DNA from: Tethya wilhelma
Taxonomy: Eukaryota; Porifera; Demospongiae; Tethyida; Tethyidae
DNA: 64,000 bases
NCBI GenBank assembly: GCA_964030475.1
Contig: CAXIPT010000004.1
Coordinates: 2,183,327 to 2,247,326 of the forward strand
Direction of reading: 5' to 3'
Shown here piece by piece: positions 23,157 to 34,050 of this stretch; the first letter of the stretch is position 1, and the number at the start of each line of letters is the position of its first letter. Under the pieces are notes generated by a model, which worked only from the letters and a program-made list of their open reading frames with translations, made no database searches and was not told the DNA's origin. The position numbers were made by a program, and so were the translations under genes.

Positions 23157-23850
23157 CTGCTAGACATAAGCAGTGTATTGCTAGTCAAGAACAGCAAATT
23201 ACTAGTCAGCAGGAACAAATAACTAGTCTACATCAGAAAGTTAGTTCACTTAAGCAGCAGCTCACTCAGTGCAATAAAAAAATGGTTGAAAATCAAGAGA
23301 AAGTTACTGAAATGGAGAGATAGCAAAAAAGAGACCGAGCAATGATTGTAGCGATCGATACATCCAAAAGTACATGTTGTGAATAATACTTGTAAAATGT
23401 TGAATTACAGACAAAATGCCCGTACTCCTAGTGATATAGTTGGTTCTCCAATACAGCATTTTACACTAGCCAAAGAGGGTATAAATTCTGTCTGAGGTGT
23501 AACGTTCGTGAAGACTCTCTGTTTGGTATAGGTACTGGTAATCATTACCTATATGTCTATTTTCATATGATGCGAGGTGAATTTGATGGTGAGTTGACTT
23601 GGCCATTTTGTGGCAACATAACATTTTAGCTTTTGAGACAAGATGGTATACCAACCTAACAAGAACCCTCACACTCGATGATGAAAGATCTTGTCAGAAA
23701 GTAACACGTCGAGACTTGTGTAATTTATCTGCAAATCGTAATGGCTATCGCTTGATCTCCTGCATGCAGTGAACCGTTTATTAGGGCTTACCTAACTAAT
23801 GATATTCTTTGTTTCAAGATCCTTAATGTTGTGTACTTTAATTAAAGTAA
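22734..23850 (+). pseudogene. TRAF-like pseudogene 1 (RING kept, zinc-finger block deleted)
   Basis: Starts MAMSTQNSGYMCKFVKRPSK with a RING (CPNCFLVLCQPFQATCCGKN, FCHSC, CPSCN), then a stop (CNK to CN*). The frame skips from FPNK straight to VECSNKCG, losing about 340 bp of zinc fingers present in the intact gene at 43671-45062. Zinc-finger end, coiled coil and MATH remnants follow at 23087-23850, with stops and frameshifts (including ACATTTTAG in place of the CAG codon). It is not functional as a full TRAF. Confidence 0.85.
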
Positions 23851-24059
23851 CTGCATGATGCATGCACCCCTTCCCTCTCCTTATAGCAGTGCTTCACACA
23901 CATGCATACATCCATTTCTGTATAGAATTTGTATCTATAGCTAAATGATTGTTAGTATTACTGTTATTAGTGGTTAATTATGTGTTTACTTAGTCATGAG
24001 TATACATATTATTGTGAAAGTTGCTATTAGTTGATTAAATTATTACTTCCAGGACTGAT

Positions 24060-24150
24060 TACCATATATATGTAGCGGGTATAAATTTGGCGAATTGCAA
24101 TAATTCTGCACACTGCATTGTTTATATGCACGTGCATGCGTATACAAAAG
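24060..24150. mobile_element. MITE end fragment fused to a TRAF MATH scrap
   Basis: ACCATATATATGTAGCGGGT followed by AAATTTGGCGAATTGC resembles one end of the CCGTATAGCGGG-family elements. The other end is missing, and TRAF MATH sequence begins immediately after it. Confidence 0.45.
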
Positions 24151-24470
24151 AATATAAAGTCTGTATAAGTGTGATGGTATTTCTTCGATATTCAAAATTA
24201 ATGTTATAGTTCCGTAATTGTGTATTTTCATATAATGTGTGGTGAATTTGGTGTTGAGTTGTGCTGGCCATTTCGTTGGGAGATTTCCTTTTAGGTACTG
24301 AGGCAAGATGGATCCAGCGATCACAAAACAGCGACTGTTAAACTTGGCAATCGAGATTACTTCTCAAGAGTGATAGGGAATGTATATATGGTCAAGGATG
24401 TATGTATTAAAAGACATAATGACAATGTTTATTGTATAAGATTCTCAAGATTGTTCACCAGAAAAAGTAT
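24140..24470 (+). pseudogene. TRAF MATH-domain fragment
   Basis: Closely parallels 30470-30790 of the truncated TRAF at 30069-30812: KVCIR, then YFHM.CGEFG.ELCWPF, then LRQDGSSDHKTATVKLGN. It has frameshifts and a TAG where the paralogue has CAG. A short TIR-element end (about 24495-24543) and the second duplicated block follow. Confidence 0.75.
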
Positions 24471-24543
24471 AGGTACTGCCCAGCACATTGTATACAAGTA
24501 GTAAAAATTTCAAAAAAATAAGTAGTGTAGGAATGGGCAGTGC

Positions 24544-24545
24544 GG

Positions 24546-24587
<42 letters not shown>

Positions 24588-25574
24588 TGCAAATCTGAAC
24601 ATACAGTAAACATGCTCTTTTTTGGTATGATATTGCCTGCATGAGCTAGTGCATGTGATGAAGTCAAGACTCGTGACCAGAACTATACAATTTGTTTCCT
24701 TTTGTGGACGCTTAGTGTTCTTTGTATATATATTTATGTGTTATTCTTTTGAATAGTTAAGTAAGCTACTCACAATCCTCCTACAATTGCCATCAGTCTC
24801 AAAAGGTTTTTACCATAATCCTCACATGCCAGTCAGCAGTTTCTTTCATGACCTACTACAAAGTTGCTATACATGCATTTTGAGGTACAGTGTATATATT
24901 TTGTGACTGGCTTAGCGGTGTGTTACCTGCTGCATAGACAAATTCTTAAAGTATACACATGTACTGAGGCAATGTCATACTGTACAATCATATGTATAGT
25001 TTTATCTAATGTTGATAATTCATGTATGCAGAATGCATAGCTTCTGTCATTTCTATACTTCCTTTCTAAGATCTGCACTATTTAAGAAATACACTGTAGA
25101 CTGTAGTATTAAGTGTACAAGCACACAAAACTAGATTTTGTTATAGTATAAGTGATGGCTATGTCTACCCAGAACAGTGGGTATATGTGTAAATTTGTAA
25201 AAAGGCCATCAAAAAACTTGCAAACTCATTGCCCAAACTGTTTTCTAGTACTGTGTCAACCCTTTCAAGCCACCTGTTGTGGAAAGAATTTTTGTCATTC
25301 TTGTATTGAGCATTTCAAGGATTCGAACAGGGTATGCCCATCCTGTAACTAGCGAAATTTTGAACTGTTTCCCAACAAAGTTTCCCAGTTGAGTGTTCCA
25401 ATAAGTGTGGTGCTATTCTCCAGCGACAGAATCTAGAGATCCATGTAGCTGAAGATTGTCCTCTGACAGTTATTGAATGTGACTTCCACTATGCTGGATG
25501 TGAGGTGAAGCTACCTCGTAAAGATATGAGAGAACATCTCCGTGTTGAATTAGTCAAACACACATCAATGATGG
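24544..25574 (+). repeat. Tandem-duplicated block, copy 2 (about 1.03 kb)
   Basis: Same sequence as 22126-23156 by eye, starting in (TG)n and ending at ATGATGGCT, after which the two loci differ completely. Confidence 0.9.
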
Positions 25575-26446
25575 CTTTTGAGCACAGGCAACACATTGTT
25601 GTTTTGGAGGAGCAGATTGATAGCCAGCAGGAACGAATCGCAGTTCTAGAGCACAAGATCACTCTCTACAAGGAACAACAAGATCAAGATCGACAAGAAA
25701 TCGCCAAGCTGCAGAGTAAACTGGAGGAAACGTCTGGATTGGTTGAGACACTGCATCCTGAGTTGATTGTTCCCCCGTTGAAGTTTGAAATGTCCAACTT
25801 TGGAACATTTAAAGAAAACAAACAGACATGGTCCTCTCCACCATTTTACACTCATCGTGAAGGATATAAGCTCATGTTGAAGTGTCGTATACTAGAGAGT
25901 GCCAAGAACCAAGTTATCTTGACAGTTTGTATATTGTGAGGAAAATTTGACTACGAACTATACACTCACCATTTAGTGGTAGTACCGTATAGCCGGAAAA
26001 TTTGGCGAGAATTAAATTTGGCGGATTGAGCAAACTTCGAATTTGGCAGATTTTAATTTGGCGGAGCGAGCCGATCACGTGCACAACGCATATACGTACA
26101 CGCAAACGCACTAAATATTGGCGGATTTTAATTTTGCGCTACTAAGTCTCATCCGCCAATCCGCCAAATTTAATTCCCCGCCAAATTTTCCGGCTATACG
26201 GTATAACTATCCAACTGTTGAGTCAAAATGAGTCTATAATTCTCATTTGGAGAAAACTATTACGTTTGTCTCTTCTGAACCTACTTACACGGTCACTGGT
26301 CGAATAATGGAATCTGGTTGTTTTGAAGAAATGTGTCGAAGTTTTGAAGATGAAGCAAGGTGCACGTTTGATCTACCTAGATTTTGTCCGTACGTCAGAA
26401 ACGACACTCTTTTTTTTAAAATTGTCAGTGTGACACACACAAATTA
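25152..26446 (+). pseudogene. TRAF-like pseudogene 2, MATH domain split by a MITE
   Basis: It has the same RING, stop and deletion as pseudogene 1, then an open stretch (25505-25939) with a zinc-finger end, coiled coil (QQERIAVLEHKITLYKEQQD) and MATH start (SSPPFYTHREGYKLMLKCR). The intact paralogue at 43671-45062 reads ILRGKFDYELHSPF; here CGA has become TGA, giving a stop at 25937-25939. At 25985-26201 a MITE interrupts the domain, and the remainder resumes at 26204 (KTITFVSSEPTYTV ... FFKIVSVTHTN, stop). Confidence 0.85.
25985..26201. mobile_element. MITE, CCGTATAG family, with recognisable empty site
   Basis: 217 bp, ends CCGTATAGCCGGAAAA and TTTTCCGGCTATACGG, TA on both sides. The paralogous gene at 43671-45062 shows the uninterrupted sequence (TTTAGTGGCAATATAACTAT), giving a direct TA target-site duplication. 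Confidence 0.9.
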
Positions 26447-27186
26447 AACCCTAACTTGTGCTTTAACAATACTTATAAATAATAGTAAGATATCTAGGGT
26501 GGACTATTACTAACTTGTGTTAATTGCCATTTTCTGTTTGTACCTCACAATTATTGATAAAATTAAACCACAAAATTGAATGGTTTAGGACAAATTGTAT
26601 GCCGTACAAAATAAATTTTGGCCATACATGTTTGATTTCTGTCGGCAATGGTCGTCAACGAAAAATTTTTAGCGATGAACATTTTCTGATTCATATTATG
26701 CTTGATAATCACTATTGGCAAGAGAAAAAGGAAGCAAGTCCCCATAGAAGAGATAATATAGTAGATTTCATTTTTCTCGAACACTGTTGCAAGTTGTACA
26801 TAAGAACTTATCCCAAGTAAGACATATTATATGCAAGTGTGTCTGTAAATATATAAGTATCCCGTGCTATGATTTAGTATTAAAAAATAATGCTTCAGCT
26901 ATTTACCATATATAGTGGTTCTTATAAGGGACTACATACTATTCGACATTATTAGACAATCATTTTACCATTGTATATGATATTTATTGTAGTATTAATG
27001 ACATGCATAATAAGCATTCCTTAGTTAATCATTCATATAGGGAAACAATTGTTTTGTTTAGGCAACTGATCACATGATATTTTCTGAACATGCTTGTTTT
27101 TAGCTATATATGGTATAGTCGTGGCTGTGTCTAAACTATATCTGGTGGGTTTGAATGATTTTACCACCACAAAGGCTTAGCTTATC
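26447..27186. other. AT-rich spacer between TRAF copies
   Basis: An open frame of 98 codons (26524-26820) has no family resemblance I can see. At about 27124-27150 there is a short duplicate of the TRAF start region (GTGGCTGTGTCTAAACTATA) just upstream of the real start at 27187. Confidence 0.4.
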
Positions 27187-29010
27187 ATGGCTGTGTCTAA
27201 ACTAGGCAGTGGTTTTGAGTGTGAGTTTGTAAAGAAACGCACAGACACTTTTCAAACTGAGTGTCTCATCTGCTTACAAATTCTTCGTGAACCCTATCAA
27301 GTCATCTGTTGTGGAAAAAGCTTCTGTCGTTCTTGTATTGGGCGTGTCAAAGCATTGAACAATCCATGCCCACACTGCAATAAGAGAAATTTCAATGACT
27401 ATCCCAACAAAGGCCTTCAACAGTCTCTCTACCAACTAAAAGTTTATTGTACTAATCAAAAAGAAGGTTGTGAGTGGACTGGAGAGCTAGGAGAACTAGA
27501 CAACCATCTCAACTTGGACCCTCAACCTGATAACCAGCTTAAAGGGTGTATCTTTGTCATGGTCAAATGTACTCACTGTTCTGAGTCTCACCAACGACAA
27601 CACATCAACCACCATCAAACTGAGGAGTGTCCAAAACGTCCTTTTGGCTGTGAACACTGCAAGATTTACAAAGCAACTTTTGAAGATGTCACAACCAACC
27701 ACTGGCCTATGTGTGAGTGCTACCCAGTAGAATGTCCCAATAAGTGTGGTGTTGTTCTCCAGCGACAAAACATCAAGAAACTTCATTTAGCTAAAGTTTG
27801 TCCTCTGACAGTTATTGAATGTGACTTCCACTATGCTGGATGTGAGGTGAAGCTATCTCGAAAAGATATGGGAGAACATCTACGTGTTGAATTAATCAAA
27901 CACACATCAATGATGGCAGCTAGTTACCAGAAAGAAATTGCTTGCCAACAAAATGTTATTGCAGATCAGCAACTACAAATTGATGGATATCAAGAACTAG
28001 TTAGTGGTCTTCACCAGAGAATATACTGTCTAGAAAGAAATCATTCTGGTCAATTGAGTGAGATTGATATGTTACGATGTAGAATCTCAAGACAAGAAGA
28101 ACAGATATGCGGTTTCAATGACCAAGTTGCTAATCTCAAATCAAAAATTGTCACCTTACAACAGCAGTTAGATAATAATAGCATACAAATTGCCTGTCAA
28201 AACGAAACAGTTGCTGTTTTGCATGACCAAACAACTTGGCAACAAGATTCGATTGATGGTCATAATGAGCAAATTGCCCATCAAAGTAAGGAGGTTACAG
28301 TTTTACAAGACCAATTAGTTCAACAGCAGCAACAGATAACCCAGTGCAAGCAGCAGCAAGATAGAAACCAACAAAGGATTCACGAGCTAAAAATTGCCAA
28401 TGAAGCGATAAAGGAAAAAGGTGCTGAACTAGAGAAAGAGCAAAAGAGAGATCGAACAATGATCGAAGCCATACATCCAAATGTACATGTCCCACTTCGT
28501 AGTACTGTGAGTGTCGAGGTAGGCAGAAGAGAGGAACTCCAACCCAGAAACACATGGTACTCTGCACCATTTTATACTCATCAAAAGGGATATAAACTGT
28601 GTTTAAAATGTTACTTCGGCTACCGCCGCAATAATTCTTTTACAGCAATACTATTATCATCTCAGGCAGCACTCATGCAATCGCAAGGTCATCATGACTT
28701 ATTTCGCACTATTATGGTGAGTTTTCATATGATGCCAGGAGAATTCGATGATGAGTTACGCTGGCCTTTTTGTGGCAAGATTACCTTTTAGATACTTGGA
28801 CGAGATTTATTCAGTGGGCCCTGCACAAAAACAGTTAATCTAGACAATCCAAATTACTATTCAAGAGTAGAAGGAAGTGATATGAATCCTAAAGGTGAAG
28901 AGAAAAATGTTTTGACCATTTCTGATAGAGAATTTTACTTCAGATTTGTTGATAATGGCACTATTTATTTTAAGATTCTTGAGATTATACTGTCTACAGA
29001 AGATTCATGA
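27187..29010 (+). pseudogene. TRAF-like gene with long coiled coil, MATH interrupted by an in-frame TAG
   Basis: MAVSKLGSGFECEFVKKRTD, RING at about 26-64 (CCGKSFCRSC), TRAF zinc fingers with only one CEHCKIYKATFEDV unit, then an unusually long, glutamine-rich coiled coil (about residues 245-425) and a MATH start. The frame stops at TAG 28789-28791 after WPFCGKITF, where paralogues have CAG or CAA (FQILRQDG). Beyond it the same frame stays open for 73 more codons (ILGRDLFSGP ... FKILEIILSTEDS) to TGA at 29010 and completes the MATH domain. It is one nonsense change from intact: a young pseudogene, a truncated protein of 534 aa, or a read-through case. Confidence 0.8.
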
Positions 29011-29299
29011 GTGCCTAATCTTACAGCCTCGATTTAGTAAAAATTGTCTCAGATTTTTGTGTGTTGTTTGTTATGAATAAGTATATATATATGATTGTTC
29101 TAATAATTTTGTTGCTCAGTATAGGAGGCTTATAGTCTGTATAGTTATTGTGAACGTTAACCGTAGTATATTGTACAGTATATCTCATAATGAGAGCTAG
29201 TATTATTGTATGAACTGCCATTGGATAAAGTTGCTAAATTTTAATAAAGCATTATATTGAAGTGACATAACTATTTCACGTATATTCACGTGTAATTTC

Positions 29300-29560
29300 C
29301 ATACTAAAAACACTGCAAGGCTTACAACTTATGAAGACATCACAACCAACCACTGGCCTGTGTGTGGGTGCTACCCAGCCAAGTTGAACATTCCAATAAG
29401 TGTGGTGCTGTTCTCTAGCAACAGAATCTGGAGAGTCATGTAGCTGAAGATTGTCCTCTGACAGTTATCGAGTGTGACTTCAACTATACAGGATGTGAAT
29501 TGAAACTACCCCGTAAAGATATGGGAGAGCATCTTAAACACACATTTATTTAATGATAGC
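29300..29560 (+). pseudogene. TRAF zinc-finger fragment
   Basis: Reads GCYPA.LNIPISVVL-like frames with shifts, then CPLTVIECDFNYTGCELKLP and RKDMGEHL, which is the end of the zinc-finger block of the local family. RING, coiled coil and MATH are missing. Confidence 0.75.
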
Positions 29561-29845
29561 TACTATAGTTACAGTATATGCAGCATATAAGTCAGCAACA
29601 ACAGATAATGCGAAGAGAAACTGTGTGCTAGCTCCCTTATAACTGTTACAATAGCATTTAACTTCAAAATTCAGTTTTTATAGTTAGCATCAAAGCTTTT
29701 CGTTCTATGTGACAGAACTCATCAGGATGACTTATAAAACTGAAAAAAATGCAGATAACAGCTAAATATATAGAGGATTTACAGACAGAAAACACAAAAG
29801 CAAGCAAGCCTGTATAAAAAGAAACGTGTGTTTATAACAATAGGA

Positions 29846-29933
29846 GCATTAAAAAACAAAACAAAAACAAAAAGGGCTGTCTGATCAACGTTGACCAGAC
29901 AGCCCTTTTTGTTTTTGTTTTGTTTTTTAATGC
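29846..29933. repeat. Near-perfect 88-bp palindrome
   Basis: Two 38-nt arms (GCATTAAAAAAC ... AGGGCTGTCTG and its reverse complement) around the core ATCAACGTTGAC, itself almost palindromic. It could form a long hairpin or cruciform. No gene overlaps it. Confidence 0.95.
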
Positions 29934-30068
29934 TTTTCATGGCAATGATAATCATAATATTATGATAGTATAATTTATGTTGATCATGTGCTAGCTCATG
30001 CATGGCACAAGTAGTGAATAATCATATACTAACCAATAGAATAGTCATGACTGTGGTAGGTAAAGGGT

Positions 30069-30812
30069 GTGTCAATCTTTGTCATGGTCAAATGCCCTCA
30101 CTGTTTTGAATTATACCTCCACTATGCTGGATGTGAGGTGAAGCTACCTCGTAAAGATATGGGAGAACATCTTTGTAGTGATTCAAGCGAACGCACATCA
30201 AGGATGACAACTAACAACATATCTGATGAACAACAAATGACTGATTCAGAACTGATTATGAAGCAACTGTTGCTACTAAGGACAGAAAATGATGCCCTTA
30301 AACAAAAAGTTACTGAACTAGAGATAAAGTTAAAGACAGAACAATTGATAGCCTCTGCTATTTTCCCTGAAGCAGATTTGCAGCAGAGAAGTATTGTATG
30401 TGTAAAGCTATGCAGTTTAGAGAATGGTGTTTCGTACTCCCCACCAATTTACACACACCAAAGAGGGTATAAAGTCTGTATAAGATGTGAAGGTGATATT
30501 TCTTCGACATTCAAAGCAAAATGTTATAGTTCCTTAAGCGTGTATTTTCATATGATGCGTGGTGAATTTGATAATGAGTTGTGCTGGCCATTTCGTGGAG
30601 AGATTACCTTTCAGATACTGAGGCAAGATGGATCTGACGATCACAAAACAGCAACTGTTAAACTAGGCAATAAAGATTACTTCTCAAGAGTGATAGGGAA
30701 TGATCTAAATATAAATGGTCAAGGATGTATTCTACGGTCTGGTGTTGATAGATTCATAAAAAATGACAATGTTTTTTTTAAGATCCTCAAAATTTGTTAT
30801 CAGAGAAGATAG
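30069..30812 (+). CDS. RING-less TRAF-like protein: zinc-finger remnant, coiled coil, MATH (247 aa)
   Basis: Open frame beginning in what is normally mid zinc finger (FVMVKCPHCFELY fused directly to HYAGCEVKLPRKDMGEHL), so an internal deletion joined two finger segments. A short coiled coil follows (LIMKQLLLLRTENDALKQKV), then an intact MATH domain (SPPIYTHQRGYKVCIR, YFHMMRGEFDNELCWPF, FQILRQDGSDDHKT, IKNDNVFFKILKI). It lacks the RING and most fingers, so if made it could act as a dominant-negative-like MATH/coiled-coil protein (inference). It may equally be a pseudogene that happens to stay open; the start ATG is fortuitous. Confidence 0.6.
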   Translation: MSIFVMVKCPHCFELYLHYAGCEVKLPRKDMGEHLCSDSSERTSRMTTNNISDEQQMTDSELIMKQLLLLRTENDALKQKVTELEIKLKTEQLIASAIFPEADLQQRSIVCVKLCSLENGVSYSPPIYTHQRGYKVCIRCEGDISSTFKAKCYSSLSVYFHMMRGEFDNELCWPFRGEITFQILRQDGSDDHKTATVKLGNKDYFSRVIGNDLNINGQGCILRSGVDRFIKNDNVFFKILKICYQRR

Positions 30813-30911
30813 ACCTGCACTGTACTTGACTCAATGCATATAGCTTGGACATTTATTAATTGGTTTTTTTTTTGTGTTTTTTTGTGGGGGGGGGGGGGAA
30901 TTCTTTATTAA

Positions 30912-31890
30912 ACAAGTAGTAAAAATTTCAAAAAAAAAAAGCAGTGTAGGAATGGGCAGTGCATTAAAAAGTATTGGAACAAGGCAGGGTCTCAATTTCG
31001 GCACATGACTACTTCATTTTTATTCTTGATCCTTGATATGGATTTTCAGTGTTGTGTTGCGATGATCTGTATAATAGTACCGTAGCTTAATATTCATTGC
31101 ATTGGTTCAAATTTCTCGCTAATCACTTGGCTACTAAAGCAATAGAGTAAACTATAACAGACAGGTATTTAAACTGGACTGCCGGCCAAGAGTTGGGCAT
31201 AAAAATGAAGTAGTCATGTGCCGAAATTGAGACCCTGCCTTGTTCCAATACTTTTTAATGCACTGCCCATTCCTACACTGCTTTTTTTTTTTTGAAATTT
31301 TTACTACTTGTTCATTCACTTTTTTCAACACTACAGTGTGTAGACTATCAGAGACTGGTTAGTCCGTACAAAAAGCTTGAGTAGCAGCTAAACATGTACT
31401 ACATTATGCTTGAAGAGGCTAATGCGCATGCGCATATTAATGCCACGTGGATTGAACTCTACCTACAAAGATGGCTGAATTGAAGTACGTGAATTTATAC
31501 ACTAAGTTTCAAAGCTTTCTAGTTTTTGTTTAGGCCTATTTATGATGAAAGCGAGTGTCAAGGAATGTAGTACCCATGAAAAGAACTTACTTTGTGCTGT
31601 CAAAGTTGGCTCAACACATTCTGGGTCTCTGGAAATGCTTTTCAAGTAAGTCAGTTAGGAAGTAAGTAAGTAGAAGAACAAAAATGGCACTATGGTGGCT
31701 TCCCACTAGCGCTCTCTACGAGTGCTGCAGAAAGTTTTTGTGAGTTTTAGGCCTTGCATGCAGTTGGTAATCTGTCAGTGAGAGCTTCTGAGCAACTTTG
31801 AAGGTTCAATTTTGTTTGACTAGATTTTTATGGTGGCCAACATTTTGTATTGTGTCTATGGGACAGTCGGCCCATTCCTACTATACGTAC
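30912..31890. mobile_element. Composite TE: 401-bp TIR element plus adjoining repeat
   Basis: 30912-31312 has about 130-bp terminal inverted repeats: left ACAAGTAGTAAAAATTTC through CATGACTACTTCATTTTTAT, right the reverse complement. The adjoining 31313-31890 recurs, inverted, at 50985-51600 beside the same TIR element. A poly-G run is at about 30885-30898. No coding frame seen. Confidence 0.85.
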
Positions 31891-32238
31891 TACCGTACGT
31901 ATGATGTCTTAAGATGGGGTTCAATTTACAATGTGAGTATTGATGCGCAATTGTGTGCATGTCTACCTCCAGGCCTGTGTTTGTATTAGTATATATTTGG
32001 ACTACACCATTTTATAACATTATACTCAACAAACAGTATATAAGCATCTAAAGAGTATATTGTATGTTTTGTTAGATGCTTATTGTGCATGCACATGACC
32101 ATAGTATAGGTATATGTATAATGTACTGTCATTCATTGTTATCACGTTGCTATGAAATATATAGCTAGAATACAATGAATACTGAGCAAGCTTATCACAT
32201 GACTTCACCACTAAATTTTTGTTGTGGTTGTTGTTAAA

Positions 32239-33618
32239 ATGGCTATGTCTAAACTAGCTGGTGGGTTTGAGTGTGAGTTTGTAGAGAAACCAACAGCTGT
32301 TTTTCAAACTGAGTGTCTCATATGCTTGCTAATTCTTCGTGAACCCTACCAAGTCATCTGTTGTGGAAAAAGCTTCTGTCATTCTTGTATTGAATGTGTT
32401 AAAGCATTGAACAATCCATGCCCACACTGCAATAAGAGAAATTTTAATGACTTCCCCAACAAAGGTCTTAAACACTCTCTCTACCAGTTGAAAGTTCACT
32501 GCACTCATCAAAAAGAAGGTTGTGAATGGACTGGAGAGCTAGGAGAACTAGACAACCATCTCAACTTGGACCCTCAACCTGATAACCAGCTTAAAGGGTG
32601 TGTCTTTGTCATGGTCAAATGCACTCACTGTTCTGAGTCTCACCAACGACAACACATCAACCACCATCAAACTGAGGTGTGTCCAAAACGTCCTTTTGCC
32701 TGTGAACACTGCAAGGTTTACAAGTCAACTTTTGAAGATGTCACAACCAACCACTGGCCTGTGTGTGGATGCTACCCAGTTAAGTGTTCTAATATGTGTG
32801 GTGCTGTTCTCCAGCGACAGAATCTGGATAGCCATGTAGCTGAAGATTGTCCTCTGACAGTTACTGAATGTGACTTCCACTATGCTGGATGTGAGGTGAA
32901 GCTACCTCGTAAAGATATGGGAGAACATTTCCGTGTTGAATTAGTCAAACACTCATCAATGATGGCTACTAGTAAGGTACCAGACCAGCAAAAATTGAAT
33001 AGTTTGATGATGAAGCAACTGTTGTTACTAGCAACAGAAAACAAAGCACTTAAACAGACAGTTTCTGAACTAAAGATGGAGCAAACTAAACTTAAGAAGC
33101 AGCAAAAAAGAGATCAATCTCTGATTGAAGCTGTTCTTCCAGAAGCAGTTTTTCAAAGCCGTAGTGTTGTGTGTGTCAAGTTGAGCAGCTTACTGGATGC
33201 AGGTACACAATTCTTCTCCCATCCATTTTACACACATCAGAGAGGGTACAAACTCTGTATTAAATATGTAGGTCAATTTTTTCCCACATTGGCTTCAAGA
33301 ATTTGGTCAGGATGTGCTTCCGTTATAACGGTGTCCTTTCATATGATGTGTGGAGAATTTGATGATGAACTACACTGGCCATTTTGTGGCAAAATTACAT
33401 TTCAAATTCTAAGGCAAGATGGATCTGACAGACATGATACAAGAACTGTTACCCTAAACAATCGAGATTACTACTCAAGAGTTGTAGGAGAAGACATGAA
33501 TTGTTTTGGTCAAGAATTTAAATATGAATACCCTGTTGAACGACGAACCCGCAGTGAGTTTGTAAAAGATGATCATGTTTATTTTAAGATTCTTATGATC
33601 AAGAGTGTACACTGCTGA
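32239..33618 (+). CDS. TRAF-like protein: RING, one-unit zinc finger block, coiled coil, MATH (459 aa)
   Basis: An upstream in-frame ATG exists at 32224, but MAMSKLAGGFECEFVEKPTA at 32239 matches the start of all paralogues. RING (CLICLLILREPYQVICCGKS, FCHSC, CPHC), TRAF fingers with a single CEHCKVYKSTFEDV unit, coiled coil (LMMKQLLLLATENKALKQTV, LKKQQKRDQSL) and a complete MATH (HPFYTHQRGYKLCIKY, FHMMCGEFDDELHWPFCG, FQILRQDGSDRHDT, YYSRVVGEDMNCFG). It is the only full-length intact copy in this WAPL intron. Predicted role: cytoplasmic adaptor and ubiquitin ligase in innate or TNF-like signalling. Confidence 0.92.
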   Translation: MAMSKLAGGFECEFVEKPTAVFQTECLICLLILREPYQVICCGKSFCHSCIECVKALNNPCPHCNKRNFNDFPNKGLKHSLYQLKVHCTHQKEGCEWTGELGELDNHLNLDPQPDNQLKGCVFVMVKCTHCSESHQRQHINHHQTEVCPKRPFACEHCKVYKSTFEDVTTNHWPVCGCYPVKCSNMCGAVLQRQNLDSHVAEDCPLTVTECDFHYAGCEVKLPRKDMGEHFRVELVKHSSMMATSKVPDQQKLNSLMMKQLLLLATENKALKQTVSELKMEQTKLKKQQKRDQSLIEAVLPEAVFQSRSVVCVKLSSLLDAGTQFFSHPFYTHQRGYKLCIKYVGQFFPTLASRIWSGCASVITVSFHMMCGEFDDELHWPFCGKITFQILRQDGSDRHDTRTVTLNNRDYYSRVVGEDMNCFGQEFKYEYPVERRTRSEFVKDDHVYFKILMIKSVHC

Positions 33619-33879
33619 AAACGGACACTATACACCAACATTGCATAATAATTATTATTGTATTATTGTTTTAGAAAAGTAAAACCGATATGTAGCATAG
33701 CATGATATTGCTATAGCAGTCTGTCTCATTGAACATTTAATCAATGCGTTTGAAATGCCAAGATAACTGACTCTTTGCTCTTGATTGACTGATGTCCTCA
33801 TAATTTTGTCAAATGGTACAAACAAAATGTTGTAGGGGTATGTTAGCATCACATCCACTTTGTGAAGGAAGAAGAGTAT

Positions 33880-34050
33880 AATTTTCGTGGCACAACATTT
33901 TCGGGAATTTCATGATTGGACGGTATATTATGGAAAATATTCTCACAAAAGAAAACTGTACTGGTAATATAATTTCAGAGATCACGATTCAATCACAAGT
34001 TCTGAACAACAAACGAACTTTTTCTGCCATGAAAATTTGGTGCTATACGG
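33880..34050. mobile_element. Decayed MITE of the CCGTATAG family
   Basis: The right end GGTGCTATACGG plus TA is clear. The left end (TTTTCGTGGCACAACATTTTC) is eroded. The rest of 33619-34893 has no gene; about 34392-34500 holds a decayed CCCAGGCTC-type repeat. Confidence 0.5.

Noticed and set aside
26524..26820. 98-codon frame as a new gene
   Set aside because: AT-rich, no recognisable motif, a minus-strand frame of similar length overlaps it; chance frame likely.
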